Source: Porticoccaceae bacterium UBA4026
GTDB taxonomy: Bacteria > Pseudomonadota > Gammaproteobacteria > Pseudomonadales > Porticoccaceae
DNA length: 11,868 nucleotides
Assembly (NCBI GenBank): GCA_002382445.1
Contig: DGAQ01000002.1
Span: 114,558 to 126,425 of the forward strand
Direction: 5' to 3'
Made by a program: the position numbers and the translations under genes. Within the stretch, counting starts at the first letter, position 1. Each line of letters opens with the position of its first letter. A model generated the notes under the pieces. The model worked only from the letters and a program-made list of their open reading frames with translations, made no database searches and was not told the origin of the DNA. Of the stretch, positions 6,732 through 11,868 are shown one piece after another.

Positions 6732-7085
6732 ATGTCAGGAATTCAAACATATATTCCAGCTGCGCTAGAGGTTACAGATCGCGCTGTAGAAAAAGTCCAA
6801 AGCCTCAAGACTGAGGAAGAGAACGATGACCTCAAACTTAGAGTCTACGTCACTGGAGGGGGATGCTCAGGCTTCCAGTATGGCTTCTCTTTTGAGGATG
6901 CTATGGCTGAAGATGACACGCAGGTTATTAGGGATGGGGTGACAGTGTTAGTTGACTCTCTGAGCTTTCAATACTTAGCGGGCTCTACAGTTGATTATGA
7001 GGTTGGTTTGATGGGATCCAGATTTTTGATTACCAACCCTAATGCTTCTACTACTTGCGGCTGCGGCGCTTCATTTTCAATTTAG
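6732..7085 (+). CDS. erpA: Iron-sulfur cluster insertion protein ErpA
   Basis: ErpA is an A-type carrier that delivers Fe-S clusters to apo-enzymes, including those of isoprenoid synthesis and respiration. The 117-residue protein carries the three invariant ligands C45 (VTGGGCSGFQYGFSF), C109 and C111 (NPNASTTCGCGASFSI). DSLSFQYLAGSTVDYEVGLMGSRFLITNPNA spells the usual A-type core, shown here in the 75-105 region. ErpA is preferred over IscA or SufA because it stands alone, away from isc or suf genes, and sits in the argC-anmK neighbourhood. GGAG lies 5 nt before the ATG. The 58-nt leader may hold its own promoter, though no good -35/-10 pair is visible; co-transcription from argC is possible. 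It converges on anmK, with 18 bp between the stops. Confidence 0.95.
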   Translation: MSGIQTYIPAALEVTDRAVEKVQSLKTEEENDDLKLRVYVTGGGCSGFQYGFSFEDAMAEDDTQVIRDGVTVLVDSLSFQYLAGSTVDYEVGLMGSRFLITNPNASTTCGCGASFSI

Positions 7086-7088
7086 CGG

Positions 7089-7104
7089 GCATCTATATAG
7101 ATGC
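7089..7104. repeat. 16-bp perfect palindrome between convergent erpA and anmK
   Basis: GCATCTATATAGATGC equals its own reverse complement. It fills most of the 18-bp space between the erpA stop and the anmK stop, and its last base is the final G of the anmK TAG. A compact two-way terminator or a protein site is possible. There is no T-run on either side, which weakens the intrinsic terminator reading. Confidence 0.55.
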
Positions 7105-8222
7105 TAGGGCAGATAGATACAGCCTAAAATGGTTTGCTGAGACGCCCCCGTGACTGCTGGTACGTTCCCTGGTTGCATGTCAATGCGTTGCTTGGCCAAC
7201 CAAGCAAAGGCGCAGGCTTCCACCCAGTTTGGATCTAGGCCTATGCCTGCGGTCGATTGAATTTCAGGCATCATCCTCTTTAGTAAGCTTTCATTTAGTT
7301 TTTGAATCAGGTCCAGATTGTGTATGCCGCCGCCACAGACAAAAATTTCGTCTATTGGCGGTGCTAAATCGGCAATTGATTGCGCGATCGTTTCGGCAGT
7401 ATAGAGCGCTAGAGTGGCCTGAATATCTACAGGTGCAATTTCAAATAGGCGAGTTTGCTCTTCTAGCCAATCCAAATTGAAATCTTCCCTACCGGTGCTT
7501 TTAGGTCCTCTACGATCGAAGAAGTTATGGGTTTTTAATTGAGTGAGTAAGGCGTCGCTAGACGACCCAGTAGCGCCCCACCGACCTTTATTGTCATAGT
7601 TTTCGTTGGTGTGTTTTTTGGACCAGGCATCGAGGAGGATATTGCCCGGTCCTGTATCAAAACCATGACAGTCGCCGCTCGCCTCGAGAATGGTGATATT
7701 GCTGATGCCGCCGATATTAACAATAATTCGCGTTTTACCAGGATGATGAAATATTTCTCGATGAAACGCTGGCACCAAAGGCGCTCCCTGACCCCCGTAA
7801 GCCATATCTTTTCGTCGAAAGTCGGCGATGACTGAGCATCCTGTCCGTGCAGCAATTTGGTTAGGATTGCCGATTTGCAAGCTGAAGCCGGGCTTGAGTC
7901 CGGGAGGTTGGTGGCGAATAGTTTGACCGTGAGAGCCAATGGCGACAATATCCTTGCTGCTGAGGTTTAGTTGGGTTATGAGCGCTAAGCTGGCCTCTGC
8001 AAACAGTTCTCCGAGACGATGATCTGTCTCTGCAAGTAATTGCACGTTATCGAGTCCTGGCGCACATAAGGTAAGGATATTAGCCTTTACATTATCCGGA
8101 ATAGCGTGGGCATGAGTCCCCAGTAAGTTCAAATTTTTATTAGAAAAAGTGACGGCTACTGTATCGATGCTGTCCATGCTAGTGCCAGACATTAAGCCGA
8201 TAAAGGTGACGGCATTTTTCAC
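7104..8222 (-). CDS. anmK: Anhydro-N-acetylmuramic acid kinase AnmK
   Basis: AnmK phosphorylates and opens 1,6-anhydro-N-acetylmuramate, recycled from peptidoglycan, to MurNAc-6-phosphate using ATP in the cytosol. The 372 residues compare with about 369 in E. coli. Key motifs are the N-terminal phosphate-binding IGLMSGTSMDSID (8-20), GSHGQTIRH (97-105), DFRRKDMAYGGQGAPLVP (134-151), NIGGISN (169-175), and GFDTGPGNILLDAW (187-200) with D189 as the expected catalytic base. The C-terminal EIFVCGGGIHN follows the sugar-kinase pattern. The start is GTG at 8220-8222, overlapping the mepM stop as GTGA, so it should be translated together with that wall hydrolase. The pair links wall cleavage with wall-sugar recovery. 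The partner enzyme MurQ is not in the window. Confidence 0.96.
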   Translation of the reverse strand: MKNAVTFIGLMSGTSMDSIDTVAVTFSNKNLNLLGTHAHAIPDNVKANILTLCAPGLDNVQLLAETDHRLGELFAEASLALITQLNLSSKDIVAIGSHGQTIRHQPPGLKPGFSLQIGNPNQIAARTGCSVIADFRRKDMAYGGQGAPLVPAFHREIFHHPGKTRIIVNIGGISNITILEASGDCHGFDTGPGNILLDAWSKKHTNENYDNKGRWGATGSSSDALLTQLKTHNFFDRRGPKSTGREDFNLDWLEEQTRLFEIAPVDIQATLALYTAETIAQSIADLAPPIDEIFVCGGGIHNLDLIQKLNESLLKRMMPEIQSTAGIGLDPNWVEACAFAWLAKQRIDMQPGNVPAVTGASQQTILGCIYLP

Positions 8223-9559
8223 AAGAATGTGTTAGTTGGCGCTGATTGTGTTGCCTGAATTATGGCTAGCTGACTTGCCATTTTATATTCGGCTAGTTGC
8301 ACCAGCACAGGCGTGACCACTCGGTTAAATTCGAGTCTATCAGTTTTTGGAATAGGTTGTGCTTGAGGCAGTGCGACGGTCCGCGGGTTGCGATGAACTC
8401 CGTTAACCAGAAACTCGTAATGCAGATGCGGCCCTGTAGCATAACCTGTTGATCCGACAGTACCTATGAGTTGTTTTTGGCGAACTGATGCTCCTTTGCG
8501 AACTTTTTTGTCGTTCAGGTGCAGGTATTTTGTGACATAGGTTTGGCCGTGCTGGATGAATATGTAGTTTCCATTCGCCTTGCTGTATCCTGCCTCGATG
8601 ACTTTCCCATCGCCAGCCGCATAAACTGGAGTGCCTCGCGGCGCAGCATAATCCACTCCGCGATGCGCTCTAATCATCTTATGGATCGGATGTTCACGGC
8701 GCATATTGAATCCATCACTAATGCGAAATATATCAAGCGGTGTGCGCAAGAAGGTCTTACGCATGCTGAGTCCTTCAGCCGTATAGTAGTTGCTTTCACC
8801 CTTTTTGTTGGTATATCGAACCGCTTGATAATTTTTATTGCGGTTAGTAAATGAGGCGGCAACAATATTTCCCGTCGACAGCTTTTTCCCATCAATAAAT
8901 CTATCTTCAAATAAGAGTGCGAATGAATCACCTGGGCGGATATCAAAAACGAAATCTATATCCCAACCAAAAATATTAGCCATCTCCATGATTAGCTTGT
9001 CTGGTAAATTTGACTGTTTACCGGACAAATAGAGAGAATCTTCGATAACACCTTCTCTATAACTCAGTATCACTTCGGGTTCACGCACGCGCTCTTCAGC
9101 TACAAAGCTATCTTCGTCCCGAAAGAACACCTGGCTCTCAAGGGGATTTTTTATATAGTGAAGCTCACGGAGCTGTCCGACATCACTTGCTCCAAAGCGC
9201 AATGTTTCTCCAGGGTAGAGATTTCGAAGTGATTTACCTTTGGGTGATGACGAAATCTCATAGACGTCTTTTGCTGAAAATTTGGCACGCTGAAAAAGAG
9301 TAGATAAATTATCACCTCTACCGACAAGATGTTCTTGCCAAGCGAGTTGCTGATGATCTTCTTCCCTAAGTTCCGACCGGCTTTCGAGTGATATAGTAAT
9401 TGGCTCAGCAATCAATGCTGGCATTGTGTTGTTATCGGATGGCGAAAGGTAAACTGCCACAACTAGTGCAGCAATTAGCGAGCCGAGCAATAGGTCGCGG
9501 CGAGGAAAGTCTCGCTGCAAACTGAGCAAAAAATGACCGATTTCTGACACTCTTCTCAT
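8219..9559 (-). CDS. mepM: M23 family peptidoglycan DD-metalloendopeptidase (MepM-like)
   Basis: The product is expected to cut peptide cross-links in peptidoglycan from the periplasmic side of the inner membrane. The 446-residue protein has an uncleaved-looking signal anchor (about 22-38, DLLLGSLIAALVVAVYL), a LysM/OapA-like region (about 76-125, VGRGDNLSTLF...), a mixed middle domain (about 160-275), and a C-terminal M23 LytM domain (about 280-400). The zinc site is complete: H299 and D303 in HRGVDYAAPRGTPV, and H380 in HLHYEF, with catalytic H347 and H378. This matches active MepM/YebA-type enzymes rather than degenerate NlpD/EnvC activators. The start is uncertain because no strong ribosome site precedes the ATG. 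It overlaps anmK by GTGA and diverges from tyrS. A bactofilin gene lies about 1.5 kb away. Confidence 0.92.
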   Translation of the reverse strand: MRRVSEIGHFLLSLQRDFPRRDLLLGSLIAALVVAVYLSPSDNNTMPALIAEPITISLESRSELREEDHQQLAWQEHLVGRGDNLSTLFQRAKFSAKDVYEISSSPKGKSLRNLYPGETLRFGASDVGQLRELHYIKNPLESQVFFRDEDSFVAEERVREPEVILSYREGVIEDSLYLSGKQSNLPDKLIMEMANIFGWDIDFVFDIRPGDSFALLFEDRFIDGKKLSTGNIVAASFTNRNKNYQAVRYTNKKGESNYYTAEGLSMRKTFLRTPLDIFRISDGFNMRREHPIHKMIRAHRGVDYAAPRGTPVYAAGDGKVIEAGYSKANGNYIFIQHGQTYVTKYLHLNDKKVRKGASVRQKQLIGTVGSTGYATGPHLHYEFLVNGVHRNPRTVALPQAQPIPKTDRLEFNRVVTPVLVQLAEYKMASQLAIIQATQSAPTNTFL

Positions 9560-9582
9560 CAGGGTAAATTACCAAGTCTAAT

Positions 9583-9606
9583 ATCAAGCGGTGATTTTAG
9601 CTTGAT
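9583..9606. repeat. Operator-like inverted repeat at the mepM promoter
   Basis: ATCAAGC (9583-9589) and GCTTGAT (9600-9606) are perfect 7-bp arms separated by 10 bp. The likely mepM -10 (9594-9599) lies between them. The arm centres are 17 bp apart, about one and a half helix turns. Binding here would block the promoter, so it reads as a candidate operator; a hairpin in transcripts from further upstream is the alternative. Confidence 0.45.
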
Positions 9607-9623
9607 TGATTAAAAAGATACAA
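9594..9623 (-). promoter_or_regulatory. Candidate mepM-anmK promoter
   Basis: On the minus strand TTGTAT (plus 9618-9623), 18 bp, then TAAAAT (plus 9594-9599) makes a reasonable sigma70 promoter, with the -10 ending 34 nt before the mepM ATG. It would drive mepM and the coupled anmK. Confidence 0.45.
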
Positions 9624-9645
9624 TGACATTCTAGGGTGCCAGGAG

Positions 9646-9674
9646 TTGCGAGCTTACTGTGCGCTCAATAATAG
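9646..9674 (+). promoter_or_regulatory. Possible tyrS promoter
   Basis: TTGCGA (9646-9651), 17 bp, then TAATAG (9669-9674) is a moderate sigma70 match 102 nt upstream of the tyrS ATG. The long leader contains no T-box or obvious attenuator. Other AT-rich segments near 9700-9720 could also serve as -10. Confidence 0.3.
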
Positions 9675-9776
9675 AGTGTTAGCCAAAAGTGGTCCCTTAG
9701 CGTTAATATCTTGTATTTATCGCGTCGATCTGTAGAGTTGGCGCTCATTTAAGTTTAGCTGCAAAGAAGAGTGACA

Positions 9777-11081
9777 ATGAACCTCAGTGGACATCAGTTA
9801 GTCGAACAATTGCGTCAACGTGGGCTTGTTGCTCAAATATCCGGTGATAGTGAGTTAGCGAGCCACCTCGATAAGACTCGCACTCTTTATTGTGGCTTTG
9901 ATCCCACTGCGGATAGCCTCCATATAGGTAGTCTGGTGCCCTTACTCATTTTGAAGCGCTTTCAGATGGCCGGACATCGGCCGATTATTTTGGTGGGAGG
10001 TTCGACCGGCTTAATCGGGGATCCGAGTTTCAAGGCCGAAGAGCGCAAGCTGAACACGCCGGAGGTCGTTGCCGATTGGGTGGAAAAGCTGAAGCGGCAG
10101 ACGAGCCAGTTTGTCGATTTTGACCAAGGCAATAATGCTGCCGTTGTGGTCAATAATCTGGATTGGACTGAGGAGATGACAGCACTGGACTTTCTCCGCG
10201 ATGTCGGCAAGCACTTCTCGGTTAATAATATGATTGCCAAGGAATCGGTCAAACAGCGACTAGGTAGAGAGGGAGCAGGGATATCGTTTACTGAATTTGC
10301 CTACTCACTACTGCAGGGGCTGGATTTTGCTGAGCTCAATCGTCGCTATGACTGCACCCTTCAAGTGGGGGGTAGTGATCAGTGGGGTAATATCATCAGC
10401 GGCATTGATCTCTGCCGCCGGCAGAACAAAGCACAGTGTTTTGCCCTTACGGCACCTTTAGTTACCAAGGCTGACGGCAGCAAGTTCGGTAAGACTGAGA
10501 CGGGGACGGTCTGGCTAGATCCCAGCAAGACCTCTCCTTACAGTTTCTATCAATTTTGGCTCAATGTCGCCGATGCTGATGTGTATAAATTTCTTAGCTA
10601 CTTTACTTTCCTACCTCTGGAGCAAATTCAGGCCATCCAGGCTAAAGATGCCTTGATTGACGGGCGGCCAGAGGGGCAATCTATTTTGGCTCGCGAAGCG
10701 ACGTCGCTGGTTCATGGTGATGAAGGGCTAAATGCTGCGTTGCGCATTACCGAGGCACTCTTTAGCGGCAATCCCGCTGATTTATCGGAATCCGATTTTG
10801 AGCAGCTTAGCCAAGACGGGCTGCCCTTTTCACAGCTATCAAATACCGACTTCGCGGATAAGCCGCTAACCAATCTGCTCACTGACGCTGGAATGGCTAA
10901 AGCCGGACGTGAAGTGAAAGACGCGCTTGCGCGCACCTCAGTCTTTATTAATGGCGTTGCCAAGGGTTTCCAAGACAATATGGGGACTTCTAATAGCTTT
11001 GCCGTCGAGCATGCACTTTATGGAAGGTTTTTCCTCGTTCGGCTTGGTAAGAAAAAATACCATCTATTTGAGCTTATTTAA
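9777..11081 (+). CDS. tyrS: Tyrosyl-tRNA synthetase TyrS (E. coli type)
   Basis: TyrS charges tRNA-Tyr with tyrosine using ATP in the cytosol. From ATG 9777 the protein has 434 residues. A GTG at 9771 in frame would add two, but it overlaps the purine stretch AGAAGAG that best serves as ribosome site. The class I fold shows CGFDPTADSLHIGSLVPLL, where the HIGH motif reads HIGS (49-52). It also has GGSTGLIGDPSFKAEERKLN, LQVGGSDQWGNIISGIDL for tyrosine recognition, and the KMSKS equivalent KFGKT (236-240). A C-terminal S4 RNA-binding domain ends with GRFFLVRLGKKKYHL. Similarity runs end to end to E. coli TyrS (424 residues), not to the TyrZ class. It ends 51 bp before the first rRNA promoter, with no clear terminator between. 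Confidence 0.96.
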   Translation: MNLSGHQLVEQLRQRGLVAQISGDSELASHLDKTRTLYCGFDPTADSLHIGSLVPLLILKRFQMAGHRPIILVGGSTGLIGDPSFKAEERKLNTPEVVADWVEKLKRQTSQFVDFDQGNNAAVVVNNLDWTEEMTALDFLRDVGKHFSVNNMIAKESVKQRLGREGAGISFTEFAYSLLQGLDFAELNRRYDCTLQVGGSDQWGNIISGIDLCRRQNKAQCFALTAPLVTKADGSKFGKTETGTVWLDPSKTSPYSFYQFWLNVADADVYKFLSYFTFLPLEQIQAIQAKDALIDGRPEGQSILAREATSLVHGDEGLNAALRITEALFSGNPADLSESDFEQLSQDGLPFSQLSNTDFADKPLTNLLTDAGMAKAGREVKDALARTSVFINGVAKGFQDNMGTSNSFAVEHALYGRFFLVRLGKKKYHLFELI

Positions 11082-11132
11082 CTCGGCTTTTGATCAGTGT
11101 TTCGGGCGCCTGCAATTAAAGCCAAATACTTG

Positions 11133-11160
11133 TTGACAGTCTCTCGCCTAGCTGTAAAAT
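11133..11160 (+). promoter_or_regulatory. rRNA operon promoter 1
   Basis: TTGACA (11133-11138), 16 bp, then TAAAAT (11155-11160), followed by the GC-rich discriminator GCGCGCTCCC. A consensus -35 with a GC-rich start region is typical of strong, stringently controlled rrn promoters. It lies 51 bp after tyrS. Confidence 0.8.
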
Positions 11161-11175
11161 GCGCGCTCCCAACAG
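11158..11175 (+). repeat. 18-nt direct repeat after rrn promoter 1 (copy 1)
   Basis: AATGCGCGCTCCCAACAG covers the last bases of the -10, the discriminator and the likely start region. An identical copy lies exactly 113 bp downstream, after promoter 2. Confidence 0.85.
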
Positions 11176-11180
11176 GGTGA

Positions 11181-11200
11181 GCCGATTGAAGATCAACGGC
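11181..11200 (+). other. Stem-loop in the promoter 1 leader
   Basis: GCCG-A-TTG pairs with CAA-CGGC around AAGAT, a 7-bp stem with one bulged A. No T-run follows, so termination is unlikely. It would be present only in transcripts from promoter 1 or from tyrS read-through. Confidence 0.35.
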
Positions 11201-11245
11201 AATAAGTAAAGTTTGATAGGCTTAATATTTATTTAAATTTTACTG

Positions 11246-11273
11246 TTGACAAGCTAAGTCTTGGCGCTAGAAT
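11246..11273 (+). promoter_or_regulatory. rRNA operon promoter 2
   Basis: TTGACA (11246-11251), 16 bp, then TAGAAT (11268-11273), with the same GC-rich discriminator as promoter 1. The AT-only stretch upstream (about 11224-11241, TTAATATTTATTTAAATT) is well placed for an UP element contacting the polymerase alpha subunit. Confidence 0.82.
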
Positions 11274-11288
11274 GCGCGCTCCCAACAG
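11271..11288 (+). repeat. 18-nt direct repeat after rrn promoter 2 (copy 2)
   Basis: This is identical to the copy at 11158-11175. Together with the repeated -35 and 16-bp spacing it marks promoters 1 and 2 as tandem copies. Confidence 0.85.
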
Positions 11289-11302
11289 CAATGTTGAGAC
11301 GT

Positions 11303-11340
11303 AAATAAAGTGTCAAGCAAATAGAGTGAAAATAAAGTGT
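11303..11340 (+). repeat. Pair of 11-nt direct repeats upstream of promoter 3
   Basis: AAATAAAGTGT occurs at 11303-11313 and again at 11330-11340, 27 bp apart start to start, ending 19 bp before the promoter 3 -35. AT-rich repeats here could bind an activator such as Fis or add to an UP element; neither is shown. Confidence 0.45.
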
Positions 11341-11359
11341 AGTATTTCACTTTCAGCTG

Positions 11360-11387
11360 TTGACAAAGGGGTTGCGATCTATAGAAT
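11360..11387 (+). promoter_or_regulatory. rRNA operon promoter 3 (closest to 16S)
   Basis: TTGACA (11360-11365), 16 bp, then TAGAAT (11382-11387), followed by ACGCGTCCCGCT. It has the same layout as promoters 1 and 2, with a slightly diverged discriminator. Its transcripts would carry a leader of about 210 nt including boxA. Confidence 0.82.
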
Positions 11388-11411
11388 ACGCGTCCCGCTC
11401 ATCGAAGCGAA

Positions 11412-11455
11412 TGTTCTTTAAAAATATAATCAAGCAATGCGTGTGGGCACTTGCT
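11412..11455 (+). promoter_or_regulatory. rrn leader antitermination region (boxA and adjacent stem-loop)
   Basis: TGTTCTTTAAA (11412-11422) matches the gammaproteobacterial boxA recognised by NusB/NusE (S10), which protects rRNA transcription from Rho. About 10 nt later, AGCAATGC and GCA-C-TTGCT can pair around GTGTGG (11433-11455). The GTGTGGGCACT in it is also familiar from E. coli rrn leaders just after boxA. The role is known for the family; the exact hairpin is my inference. Confidence 0.75.
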
Positions 11456-11458
11456 AAT

Positions 11459-11595
11459 TGATATTGGATTATTAAATATCATAAGTAAGTACTCATCGAT
11501 TCATTTATGAATGTGATAAGTTCGAATTATGAAACTGAGATTTTGAATGGTAAAGCAAGTTTTGCGTAACCATTTCCTCTCCTTAATTGGTGAGG
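11459..11595 (+). other. Structured 16S rRNA leader with successive stem-loops
   Basis: Four inverted repeats follow in order. TGATATT/AATATCA is at 11459-11481. ATTCAT-TT-ATGAAT is at 11499-11512. GGTAAAGCAA/TTGCGTAACC (8 of 10 paired) is at 11549-11571. CCTCTCC/GGTGAGG, with one mismatch around TTAATT, is at 11576-11595. The last ends 9 nt before the 16S 5' end. Leaders of this kind help fold and process pre-16S RNA. The long RNase III stem would need the sequence after 16S, outside the window. Confidence 0.5.
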
Positions 11596-11604
11596 TTAAA
11601 GATT

Positions 11605-11868
11605 AAACTGAAGAGTTTGATCATGGCTCAGATTGAACGCTGGCGGCAGGCCTAACACATGCAAGTCGAGCGCGAAAACACTTCGGTGTGAGTAGAGCGG
11701 CGGACGGGTGAGTAATGCTTGGGAATCTGCCCAATAGTGGGGGATAACGTGTGGAAACGCACGCTAATACCGCATACGTCCTACGGGAGAAAGCAGGGGA
11801 TCTTCGGACCTTGCGCTATTGGATGAGCCCAAGTCAGATTAGCTAGTTGGTGAGGTAATGGCTCACCA
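11605..11868 (+). rRNA. rrs: 16S ribosomal RNA, first 264 nt (cut by window edge)
   Basis: The mature 5' end is placed at AAACTGAAGAG by alignment from memory with E. coli (AAATTGAAGAG). The universal AGAGTTTGATCATGGCTCAG follows at 11612-11631. Next come CGCTGGCGGCAGGCCTAACA, ATGCAAGTCGAGCG, GGCGGACGGGTGAGTAATGC, CTAATACCGCATA, GGATGAGCCC and GTTGGTGAGGTAATGGCTCA. The V1 loop is short (AAAACACTTCGGTGTG). The pattern is gammaproteobacterial; family-level placement needs a database comparison. Confidence 0.98.

Noticed and set aside
7535..7948. 137-residue open frame inside anmK on the same strand
   Set aside because: It lies wholly within the well-supported anmK gene in another frame, with low-complexity, motif-free sequence.
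8674..9411. Open frames of 86-90 residues inside mepM
   Set aside because: They are shadows of a complete M23 gene; no ribosome site or recognisable domain.
9675..9776. T-box or attenuator in the tyrS leader
   Set aside because: No T-box sequence, no specifier stem and no terminator/antiterminator pair were visible; T-boxes are not expected in Gammaproteobacteria.
10927..11136. 69-residue plus-strand frame crossing the tyrS end
   Set aside because: Mostly within tyrS in another frame and running into the rrn promoter; no family resemblance.
11082..11604. tRNA gene or small protein gene between tyrS and 16S
   Set aside because: No cloverleaf, CCA end or ORF with a ribosome site was found; the stretch is accounted for by three promoters, boxA and leader stem-loops.
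1..11868. CRISPR array, insertion sequence, prophage or defence system
   Set aside because: No regularly spaced repeats with spacers, transposase, integrase or defence-type domains; gene order is core-genome.

Overview
The window looks like chromosomal core sequence from a gammaproteobacterium. The proteins read as Pseudomonas/Cellvibrio-type orthologues: a HemB with an Asp-type metal site, a HemJ-type protoporphyrinogen oxidase, ErpA, AnmK and an E. coli-type TyrRS. The 16S rRNA 5' end at the right edge is also gammaproteobacterial. Moderate base composition and the 16S start would fit a marine Cellvibrionales-like lineage, but that placement is inference. No mobile element, CRISPR array, tRNA or phage gene was found.

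Left block, minus strand (1-4364), read right to left: hemJ, hemL, hemB, rsuA and a class I rRNA-type methyltransferase cut by the window edge. The first three are tetrapyrrole genes, covering glutamate-1-semialdehyde to 5-aminolevulinate, then porphobilinogen, and the late protoporphyrinogen oxidation. The last two are likely 16S rRNA modification genes, chained to hemB by TTGA and TGATG stop/start overlaps. A hairpin plus T-tract follows hemL and a weaker one follows hemJ, so the block is probably several partly separated units.

Middle block, plus strand (4485-7085): argC, a membrane-anchored coiled-coil protein (DUF6776-like), a bactofilin and erpA. argC, the coiled-coil gene and the bactofilin gene are tightly packed, with a TAATG overlap and then a 3-nt gap. 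erpA has a 58-nt leader. It converges on anmK across only 18 bp, which holds a 16-bp perfect palindrome.

Right block: on the minus strand, mepM (M23 DD-endopeptidase) then anmK, coupled by GTGA. Divergent from mepM is tyrS on the plus strand, followed directly by a ribosomal RNA operon. The 523 nt between tyrS and 16S hold three near-identical sigma70 promoters spaced 113 and 114 bp apart, a boxA antitermination element, several leader stem-loops, and then the first 264 nt of 16S rRNA.

From memory, the order argC - coiled-coil gene - bactofilin - erpA - anmK - M23 peptidase - tyrosyl-tRNA synthetase - rrn is also found in Pseudomonas. This is therefore a conserved core neighbourhood and I see no convincing novel system. 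The points most worth a second look are the possible envelope module (coiled-coil protein, bactofilin, M23 peptidase, AnmK), the tandemly repeated rrn promoters, and operator-like inverted repeats in the two divergent gaps.
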